Positions 10,301 through 16,108 of a stretch of 36,845 bases of DNA are shown here, piece by piece (position 1 is the first letter of the stretch; every line of letters starts with the position of its first letter). The stretch comes from CAZECE01 sp964510525. Lineage in GTDB: Bacteria; Pseudomonadota; Gammaproteobacteria; Pseudomonadales; JANQJO01. Position numbers and translations under genes: made by a program. The notes beneath the pieces are model-generated. The model was not told the origin of the DNA. It searched no databases and was given only the letters and a program-made list of their open reading frames with translations. The stretch spans positions 1-36,845 of the forward strand of contig CAZECE010000098.1 in NCBI GenBank assembly GCA_964510525.1, given 5' to 3'.

Positions 10301-10507
10301 CAAGACTTGCTCAATGGGTTTTAAAATTTTCGTTTCAATGGCTTCGGGCGATGCGGACGGGTATATCGTTTGGATGAAAATCACGTCAAGCTCACTACTG
10401 GGTATGGCTTCTCTACGAATTTCGGTTGAAAAAAACCAACCCAAACAGACAATTAACAGCATCAATAGATTGGCAGCGACTTTATTCTCAACAAAAAAAG
10501 CAATCAC
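7319..10507 (-). CDS. RND-family efflux transporter, inner-membrane permease
   Basis: Proton-driven AcrB-type pump that would export drugs, lipophilic compounds or similar substrates through a tripartite complex. The 1062-aa protein has the expected duplicated layout: a membrane helix at residues 10-28, a large periplasmic loop, a block of helices at about 335-480, a second periplasmic loop and a final helix block. The proton-relay pair DD is at 399-400 in the segment GIVVDDAIIVGEN, and the second half has GIVVNDNLVLLDF. It starts with GTG overlapping the fusion-protein stop by four bases (GTGA) and ends in the same way with the kinase gene. No outer-membrane channel gene is present nearby. 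Substrate cannot be told from sequence. Confidence 0.93.
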   Translation of the reverse strand: MIAFFVENKVAANLLMLLIVCLGWFFSTEIRREAIPSSELDVIFIQTIYPSASPEAIETKILKPIEQVLAGVSGLRNIRSYAQNHKASISVEVMRSKNTDKIEREISQALDTLQDWPDGVDQPTVRIVALRRDLLSYLVISGRMSQQDLKALAQRIKSEMTYLPSISEVEIGNIPKNEVRLEVIEDHLKRYQISFEEIFVAIKKHLSFGVGGEVRLKTGPSTITTQAREKNTYVDARHLEQIVVRTTPDGGVLRVIDVASVVDGFEAQHYSGTYNGEPAVYLSLFRQGTENIVESAEQIKAYVAQLNQELPDGINAMIWQDTSRYYVSRIKLLQDNGFIGLLILFGILAVFLNLRLAFWISLGIPVAFLGAFIVMPVMDVSINMISTFGFLLVLGIVVDDAIIVGENIHRWQERIPQSLRQQQNTMTISALRGAQQISRPVLLAVLTSIIMFAPLLFLPGTEGKLIRSIPIVVIAILFFSLVESFLILPAHLSMWLKAENKLHRLLSVLNVSLKRIPIHDSFKILHKIRLNNRFKRVTQGSRLKKWVKDWISWCLKWRYATLMVFFGLFSSCVALLTGQWLSINLLSPIEADSIAAELHFPVGTPSHVVNDSVRALELSAEQLNVQFTKELALDASPFLNTVALYGQTVRKKGTHLGAVIIELSPTEDRPLTTQQIVSEWRRAIPDRLKNTDLRFETTLNKPGPPIRLGLFSSDDRALKSASDYLYQQLVGFPGVHDIRSDFAKGAKDIVVTPLEATYSYGISLEDLTRQIQRMFHGVEIAKLERDDARIPLRMQLPRNEQTLWKLETLSIKLPNGSQVPLNTLASIELTDGAAAIKRIDGERSVTIVAEVDSSQADAARIMSTLERSIRPKLEADFPTVKWKRGTGNNLRAEVMQSLLKYSLLALFVMYVLMSVLFRSYIQPFLVLFAVPFGLVGAMMGHWFMGLDLTLWSMVGMTAVSGIVVNDNLVLLDFINTQYKTTRNLYHSILHSVMARLRPILLTTATTFSGLVPILFETSIQAQFLIPMAVSMAFGVIFSTFVTLVLVPVLVMIFEDLRQLKLV

Positions 10508-11703
10508 GGCTGCTCAACCTGCTCGGCAATAACATGCATACCTTCTAAATGGTACGCCAAAGGCTGAATGATCACGCGTTGCTGCGCCTGCCAGTCAGAC
10601 TGAACATAAATGTCCCCAACAGTTTTATAGATAACGTCTACTAATTGGCGGCGTAGCTGGTCTTGTTGATCAACCCACCAAATCGCTTGATCTTGGAAGA
10701 CCGCCTCTCTAGGTAATGCAATTGCGTTTTCAAATTTTCGACTCATCAAACGAGCTCTCACACGCTGGCCTACTAACAGAGCCCCTGCTGACAGAGGTTC
10801 TTCTAACCGTGTCTCTGCTAACAATCGATCTTTTGTGGAATTCGGCGTAACTTTAACGCTAATCTCACATATCAATTGGTGCAGCTGACTGACCGAATCA
10901 ATAGCGGTTTGATTGCCTATCGGTTGCGCCATATACATACGATCCTGAGTGCCAAACACCTGAATCGGATCCATATTACTTAGGTCGTTCGGTAATAAAC
11001 GTAACTGCCGATCCGTTAGATGAAACGTGATTTGATACCGGTCAATGGTGTACAAGCGAGCGACTTCAATCCCAGCAGTAACATCCTGCCCTTCATTGAC
11101 AAAAAGCGTTTGCGCACGACCTTGAAAATCTGCCGTTAGGCGGGTTCTTTTAAGATGTTGTTGAGCCCATTTAAGATCTTGTTCAGCCGCTTTGATGTGC
11201 GAGTTGAGTTCAGTCAGTTTTTTTTGATAACGCGCTTTCGGAAATAAAGGCAGCGTATCACTGACTTGACCCGACAGCGCCTTGAGAAGTGCTTGCTCAG
11301 ATTGCATTTCTGCTTGAATCATTTTCAGCTGCTGTTTGGCATTTAATAGCTTGGCTTCGGCCAGTGCGACTTGTTTTTTTGCAGCCGCATCGTCTAACGT
11401 GGCCAGGTGCTCGTCCCGCTCAAAAACGCCGCCATTCAACAATTTTGGATTCAACCAAGTAAGCTTGCCTGAGGTTTGAAATCGCAATGAAACCAGGTGA
11501 GTCGGTCGCACAATACCCTGAGTTTCAATCTGGAAAGTTAACACTGAAGGCGTTATAAGCTGAACTTTCGCCGTTTGAATGCGTTTTTTAACCGGCTGCA
11601 TCTCAGCTTCCGGAGGGTGGGTATGCAGATACCCAAAAATCAGTAAGGTCAGCACCCCCAATACCACAGGGACAACAACCCGAGCTTGTTTAAATAAGGC
11701 CAT
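10504..11703 (-). CDS. RND efflux periplasmic adaptor (membrane fusion protein)
   Basis: HlyD/AcrA-type adaptor that links the RND pump to an outer-membrane channel. The 399-aa protein has an N-terminal membrane anchor (about residues 10-28, no lipobox cysteine), a lipoyl-like half around GIVRPTHLVSLRFQTSGKLT, a long coiled-coil hairpin at about 100-190 (AEAKLLNAKQQLKM onwards), the second lipoyl half, a beta-barrel region and a C-terminal membrane-proximal part. It is the first gene of the adaptor-pump-kinase operon. No strong ribosome site precedes the ATG. Confidence 0.92.
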   Translation of the reverse strand: MALFKQARVVVPVVLGVLTLLIFGYLHTHPPEAEMQPVKKRIQTAKVQLITPSVLTFQIETQGIVRPTHLVSLRFQTSGKLTWLNPKLLNGGVFERDEHLATLDDAAAKKQVALAEAKLLNAKQQLKMIQAEMQSEQALLKALSGQVSDTLPLFPKARYQKKLTELNSHIKAAEQDLKWAQQHLKRTRLTADFQGRAQTLFVNEGQDVTAGIEVARLYTIDRYQITFHLTDRQLRLLPNDLSNMDPIQVFGTQDRMYMAQPIGNQTAIDSVSQLHQLICEISVKVTPNSTKDRLLAETRLEEPLSAGALLVGQRVRARLMSRKFENAIALPREAVFQDQAIWWVDQQDQLRRQLVDVIYKTVGDIYVQSDWQAQQRVIIQPLAYHLEGMHVIAEQVEQP

Positions 11704-11758
11704 GAGGATCGATAAATTTATGTAATTATTATTTTAATTATAAATTTTTATTGTCTGA

Positions 11759-11788
11759 ATTATACCCGCCATTCTGGCGTTAGATTCA
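11759..11788 (-). promoter_or_regulatory. Possible promoter of the efflux operon with an inverted repeat in its spacer
   Basis: On the minus strand a perfect TATAAT lies at 11759-11764, about 55 bases before the adaptor gene. A TTGAAT upstream gives a 19-base spacer. Within the spacer CGCCA-GAA-TGGCG (11767-11779) is a small hairpin or dyad with no T-run, so it is more likely an operator than a terminator. Efflux operons are commonly repressor-controlled; the regulator is not in the window. Confidence 0.4.
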
Positions 11789-11835
11789 AAAGAAGTCAAT
11801 GTAAGGGTTCAGGCTTAATAAGATTTGAATAAAAT

Positions 11836-11911
<76 letters not shown>

Positions 11912-11952
11912 AACTGATCGATTGAAAAGGCCTTCAACCGGAATGGATGCGC

Positions 11953-11980
11953 ATATTAACATAATAAAAAAACCTGTCTA
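11953..11980 (-). promoter_or_regulatory. Probable promoter of tRNA-Gly
   Basis: On the minus strand TAGACA (11975-11980), 16 bases, TAATAT (11953-11958), then a GC-containing discriminator GCGCATCC. The same spacing, the same TAATAT and a similar discriminator precede tRNA-Ser in this window, which supports the assignment. GC-rich discriminators are typical of stringently controlled stable-RNA promoters. Confidence 0.5.
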
Positions 11981-12190
11981 TATCGTAATTACAATAGAGC
12001 TTCATTTAGTAGATTCCATTGTCTTTCAGCAAGACCCAATATTGCATTTGCAAGGAACCTATATAGAATCTCCTTCAATCGGCAGAGCCGTAGTTCATAA
12101 TAAAAGCCCGTTGGTTCTCACTGAAGAAATTACAGGGCTGTTGTTTATAGGCTTGGTAAGCCATATTTATAAATAAGAGGACCTTTTTAA
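11981..12190. other. Upstream region of the repeat-protein gene; no convincing gene
   Basis: This AT-rich stretch lies between the tRNA-Gly promoter and the repeat-protein gene. An open frame (ATG 11943 to stop 12176, 77 codons) crosses it, but it has no ribosome site, covers the tRNA promoter and resembles nothing I know. The region contains a dyad TTGCA-TT-TGCAA (12042-12053) just before TATATAGAAT, a plausible operator and -10 for the gene at 12191, and AAGAGGA at 12175-12181 as that gene's ribosome site. Confidence 0.4.
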
Positions 12191-12937
12191 ATGGTAAACA
12201 TCGGCACTTCCAGCAATGAAAATAAGTTCAAGCTAGTTGATGTAGATATCTCAGATTCAGATAAAGTTGGTCCGCGACAAAACGCGCCTGTTAATCATGG
12301 TGCTGAAAATACTCAAGAAATCCAAAACACTTCAAGGCTAAAAAAGATTCGACAGCTAAAGTTGACAGCCTTGGCGCTTGGTTTAGGCGGCTCAATTACA
12401 GCGGGAGCCATTACTGCCTTTCGAAATCCCAGTGATAGAAATCGTGTCAATGTACAAAATGCAAATCCAAAGAATGAACATATATCTGTTACCCAAGCAT
12501 TGAATAACGTACAACCCCAATCTAAAGCTGATAGCGGAGATCAGGACTATGGTGATGAGGCCAATCATAATGGTTACCAAAGCAGAAGTTATGATGTTTT
12601 AAGCGACAGCAACTATGGCCCAGGCGGCGGTAACTATGGCCCAGGTGGCGGTAACTATGGACCAGGTGGCGGTAACTATGGCCCAGATGGCGGTAATTAT
12701 GGCCCAGGCGGCGGTAACTATGGTCCAGGTGGCGGTAACTATGGTCCAGGTGGCGGTAATTATGGCCCAGGCGGCGGTAACTATGGTCCAGGTGGCGGTA
12801 ACTATGGTCCAGGTGGCGGTAATTATGGCCCAGATGGCAGTAACTATGACTCGACTGGTGGTAACTCTGGTGGTAACTATGGATACGGAAATTACCGATC
12901 AGAAGAAAACTATGCAAACAGAAACTATTTTAATTAA
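12191..12937 (+). CDS. Membrane-anchored low-complexity protein with NYGPGGG heptad repeats
   Basis: No family is recognised; the layout is clear. Residues 1-48 are polar. A basic stretch (RLKKIRQLK, 49-57) and one hydrophobic segment (58-77) follow, then a polar linker rich in Asn, Gln and Asp, then 11 heptads at residues 141-217, and an Asn/Tyr/Gly tail that ends in NYFN. The heptads are NYGPGGG with a few NYGPDGG/S variants and contain no Lys, Thr, Cys or (apart from the last) Ser. The expected topology is N terminus inside, repeats outside (type II). GAGGA nine bases before the ATG supports the start. The glycosyltransferase gene begins 41 bases downstream on the same strand, so this protein may be its substrate. 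GPGG-type repeats recall silk and hnRNP low-complexity regions, which suggests an extended, self-associating surface polymer; this is inference. Confidence 0.85.
   Translation: MVNIGTSSNENKFKLVDVDISDSDKVGPRQNAPVNHGAENTQEIQNTSRLKKIRQLKLTALALGLGGSITAGAITAFRNPSDRNRVNVQNANPKNEHISVTQALNNVQPQSKADSGDQDYGDEANHNGYQSRSYDVLSDSNYGPGGGNYGPGGGNYGPGGGNYGPDGGNYGPGGGNYGPGGGNYGPGGGNYGPGGGNYGPGGGNYGPGGGNYGPDGSNYDSTGGNSGGNYGYGNYRSEENYANRNYFN
12611..12841 (+). repeat. 21-base tandem repeat, 11 units, with a 63-base higher-order unit
   Basis: Eleven in-frame 21-base units (consensus AACTATGGNCCAGGNGGCGGT) encode the heptads. Units 5-7 (12695-12757) and 8-10 (12758-12820) are identical 63-base blocks, each starting with an AATTATGGCCCAGGC variant followed by two AACTATGGTCCAGGT units. 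This shows a recent duplication of three units, so the copy number is likely to vary between strains. Confidence 0.95.
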
Positions 12938-12978
12938 CTTTTAGCCTATTAAAGTGCTGGTTTTCTTCGTCTTAATTT

Positions 12979-15900
12979 ATGGTGACCTCAAACCTACACA
13001 ACCCATACAAATGTGATCAACCTTTGCCAGATCTTGATTCAAAAAGATCGAATTTCAAACATAGAAAACGCTTTTTGAAATTTATAATTGCGGCTATGGT
13101 GACCACTCTAAACGCTTCGAATCTTAAAAAAATTGGCAATTTACCTAATTTACGAGAGCCCAGAGACCTTCCATCAAGAGCATTGTTGAATATTTTCGTA
13201 TACGAGACTGACAATGAAACTCAAGCCAGATTAAAAAACAACATTGACCGAAGAGCATTGGGGGAAGTCAGCCCTGAGTTACGGCTTTTAGCACAAGCTA
13301 ATAAGTATGGTTCGATCAAAATAGTTCATCTTGGAAAAAACACCCCTTTTGTTGGCTGGAGCAAAAAGTGGGATTTCGTTCTGCAAGCCTTGGAAACATC
13401 GCAAGATATTCCGGACAACGATATTGTTGTAATCGCCGATAACCGCGATGTACTGTTGAACATCGGGGAATATTCTAATCACATCGATGTAGTTAACGCC
13501 TTTATAAAATCAGTAGCGAATTATGCCGATAAAACAAACGGATCCATTCTAATTTCGGGTGAAGAAGGTTGCTGCGTTGGAGCATTAACATTCAACAAGC
13601 CAGGGGATTATTTTTATCCAAATGGTACTCGCAACAAACGCGCTTGTTACTCCGGACATGATTGTCATTGGAAGTTTGTTGAAACTGCTCGAGATTTTAA
13701 TCATCAAATCCAACAAAGAGACACTGACGTATTTGCCGAACCTTGGATAGCATCTCAGGAGGCCAGAGCAAATATCCTACTAGCAGATAATCCAGAAGTA
13801 AGAAAGCATGTAAAAAGCATTTTTTTAAATATGGGTCTTGTCTCTGGCCGTAAGCGCGACATAATTTCCTTTATTAAGAATCTTAACCTAAAACCCTATG
13901 AAGATGACCAAGCTGTAGCAACAGATTACCTCCATCAATTTCCAAACAATATAACGATCGACTATTACGGCGAAGCATTTGGGAATAACGATTGGAAATC
14001 TAAAGACGGCTGCAAATACAGTTCAGTTGCTAAATCAAACGGTCAGCTAGCCCATGATCAAACAAAAAACACACCTCTTTTCCTACACTTTCCCGGCCTA
14101 AGTGCCAATCCAAACCAAGCTGATTGTTTATACCGTACAGCCGGCCACCTTGGTTTCAAGCTCTCAAAAATAGATGATCGAGTGGTAACAAAATCACTAA
14201 TAAGACAACGGCATGTAGAAAATATATCGATACCAGAATATTTAAGTCGTTTTGAGTCTGGTAACGCATTCTTAATTAGGTGGAATTCAAACGGAATACT
14301 TGATGACCAGTCATTTGTATATTTATACAAAAATTGCATCCATCAAGATTGGGCAAGTATCATGCTTTCCCTGTTAAGAAAGATTTCGCCATCGGAACAC
14401 GGTTCTGCAGCAATTTTGTTTAATTCTGACATAATTGATGAGATCAATCCTAATCAAAAACCCCCATTACCTGTTCTCGCCTATACATTACCGAAAACAT
14501 TAAAAAACAATACTGACTTTATTTTGCTGCCTAATCCTCATGATATGCATGATGGTATCAGTCGATACCAAGTGAATCAGGCGCAATCTGGCAAAATGCC
14601 ATTTAAAGAGAGAAACCATCAAGTCATTTGGCGGGGCGGCCTTCACGCCCATACCGAACATGATTGTGAACACCAAAGAAGAGCACTGATTAGGCTGGCC
14701 AAAAAAAATGAAAAAGAAGAAATACGTTGGCTGAACGCAAGTAAAGCGTACTCAGAAATTGATAAACATGGTTTAAACATACAGGATCAATTAGATTACA
14801 GGTACCAAATTGATGTAGGGGGGTTATCAGGTACTACCTGGAGTGGGCTCCGCTGGAAACTTGCTTCAGGGTCGCTCGTTTTCAAAGTAGATTCTCCAAA
14901 TATAGATTGGTGGCACGATGAATTAGTAGCCGGTGAACACTATATTCCTATTAAAAGCGACCTCAGTGACTTAAAAAAACAATGGTCTTGGGCTGAGGAG
15001 AATCTTGAAAAGGCGGAAAAAATTGCCCGAGCTGGTTATAAGATATGCTTAGACAGCCTAGATAAGAAAAAAATGGAAATGTACGGAAAACAAGCACTCA
15101 AGAAGATGCCGGCCCTTTCCAGTGAACAAATGCATGTCGTTTCAACATACATCCAGAAAACTTTACCCAAGATCAAAAAAGAGCGAAAAATAAAAAACAT
15201 ACCTACTAATATCGAGTTCCTTAAAAGGTCCTACCGCTTAGAGGAACCGGTATCTATTAAGTCATCAAGTCGATGTATATCTGAAATAATTAATGAGAAC
15301 GTTATTGATTTTGAAAAGCGAGAAGCATCGTGTGGTCAAACTAAATGTTATTTCCCAACAAAAGATCCATCTATAGGATGGATAATTTCCAATCACAAAG
15401 AACCTATAAACCAACATTTACGCTTTTCACTTAAACCACACAAATTAAGCACCACACAGCAAGCAGCTTGGTATTTAGCGAAAGAATTAGAAGAAAAATA
15501 TGGTATTCGTCACTTTATGCTTGAACCACCCGAACTTTTGAATAATGGTGAACCGCTTTCAAATAGGGATAAAGAAACGTTAGATTGGCTGACTCCAAAG
15601 CACCATAAATACCAAAGCAATCTTAAAACTATCTCCTCTTATCATGGTCCTGTAATTGCTCAAAAAGTAAAACCCGCCCCTAATCCCCATATCCTACTTA
15701 GGCCTGTAAACGAAAATTTCGATGAGCATGTGAAGAAATCATTCAGCGAAAGCGATCATGAATTAAATAATTTTCTAAAAGATATTCCTGCCAGACAAAT
15801 TAAGAGCTTTGCCCAACAATTTGAGAAAGACATCAATGTGACGCTCTCTATTCTGAAAGACAATCCGTTTTTCGCTGAAGATTTTCATATTGTCATCGAT

Positions 15901-16071
15901 AAGACTGGCAAGATATACCATACAGACCTAGATGGGCGCTTCGAATATATCGAAGATGGAAGTAGCCCTACCCCTCAAGGCGATCTATGGTCATTCAAGA
16001 TGGTTGAACATGTAAAAACATACTTAGCGCATTGGTTGGGACAAGTAAAAAATAAAGCAGCTGTTCATTAG
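12979..16071 (+). CDS. Two-domain glycosyltransferase: PLOD-type plus GT90/CAP10-type, with an unassigned C-terminal domain
   Basis: The 1030-aa protein begins with a basic stretch and a short hydrophobic segment (about residues 28-46). Residues 65-400 resemble the glycosyltransferase domain of procollagen lysyl hydroxylases (PLOD/LH3): DNDIVVIADNRDVLL at 146-160 in the place of the metal-binding acidic motif, LISGEEGCCVG at 191-201, FLNMGLVSG at 282-290, EDDQA at 308-312 and ITIDYYGEAF at 325-334. Residues 540-690 match GT90 (CAP10/POGLUT): VIWRGG at 549-554, QIDVGGLSGTTWSGLRWKL at 610-628, LASGSLVFKVDS at 628-639 and HYIPIKSDLSDL at 654-665. Residues 750-1030 are unassigned; DFHIVIDKTGKIYHTDLDG at 968-986 resembles kinase-fold active-site strands, without proof. 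Thirteen cysteines hint at an extracytoplasmic location. No clear ribosome site precedes 12979. It lies 41 bases after the repeat-protein gene. Confidence 0.85.
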   Translation: MVTSNLHNPYKCDQPLPDLDSKRSNFKHRKRFLKFIIAAMVTTLNASNLKKIGNLPNLREPRDLPSRALLNIFVYETDNETQARLKNNIDRRALGEVSPELRLLAQANKYGSIKIVHLGKNTPFVGWSKKWDFVLQALETSQDIPDNDIVVIADNRDVLLNIGEYSNHIDVVNAFIKSVANYADKTNGSILISGEEGCCVGALTFNKPGDYFYPNGTRNKRACYSGHDCHWKFVETARDFNHQIQQRDTDVFAEPWIASQEARANILLADNPEVRKHVKSIFLNMGLVSGRKRDIISFIKNLNLKPYEDDQAVATDYLHQFPNNITIDYYGEAFGNNDWKSKDGCKYSSVAKSNGQLAHDQTKNTPLFLHFPGLSANPNQADCLYRTAGHLGFKLSKIDDRVVTKSLIRQRHVENISIPEYLSRFESGNAFLIRWNSNGILDDQSFVYLYKNCIHQDWASIMLSLLRKISPSEHGSAAILFNSDIIDEINPNQKPPLPVLAYTLPKTLKNNTDFILLPNPHDMHDGISRYQVNQAQSGKMPFKERNHQVIWRGGLHAHTEHDCEHQRRALIRLAKKNEKEEIRWLNASKAYSEIDKHGLNIQDQLDYRYQIDVGGLSGTTWSGLRWKLASGSLVFKVDSPNIDWWHDELVAGEHYIPIKSDLSDLKKQWSWAEENLEKAEKIARAGYKICLDSLDKKKMEMYGKQALKKMPALSSEQMHVVSTYIQKTLPKIKKERKIKNIPTNIEFLKRSYRLEEPVSIKSSSRCISEIINENVIDFEKREASCGQTKCYFPTKDPSIGWIISNHKEPINQHLRFSLKPHKLSTTQQAAWYLAKELEEKYGIRHFMLEPPELLNNGEPLSNRDKETLDWLTPKHHKYQSNLKTISSYHGPVIAQKVKPAPNPHILLRPVNENFDEHVKKSFSESDHELNNFLKDIPARQIKSFAQQFEKDINVTLSILKDNPFFAEDFHIVIDKTGKIYHTDLDGRFEYIEDGSSPTPQGDLWSFKMVEHVKTYLAHWLGQVKNKAAVH

Positions 16072-16084
16072 CACTCAATCTAAA

Positions 16085-16104
16085 CGGCTAAATTTAAGGA
16101 GCCG
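16085..16104. terminator. Weak hairpin between convergent genes
   Basis: CGGCT and AGCCG form a 5-base stem around a 10-base AT-rich loop in the 37-base gap between the convergent glycosyltransferase and PC-esterase genes. T-runs are short on both strands, so it would be a weak bidirectional terminator at best. Confidence 0.25.
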
Positions 16105-16108
16105 AATT

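Noticed and set aside
11922..12176. Open frame of 77-84 codons between tRNA-Gly and the repeat-protein gene
   Set aside because: TTG start at 11922 or ATG at 11943 without a ribosome site, overlap with the probable tRNA-Gly promoter, no recognisable domain. Kept only as a description of the region.
12611..12841. CRISPR-like array
   Set aside because: Units are contiguous, in frame and coding, with no spacers.
12522..12944. Long frames on both strands across the heptad array
   Set aside because: The 21-base repeat is free of stops in several frames, so these are shadows of the NYGPGGG coding frame, which alone has a ribosome site and a membrane segment.
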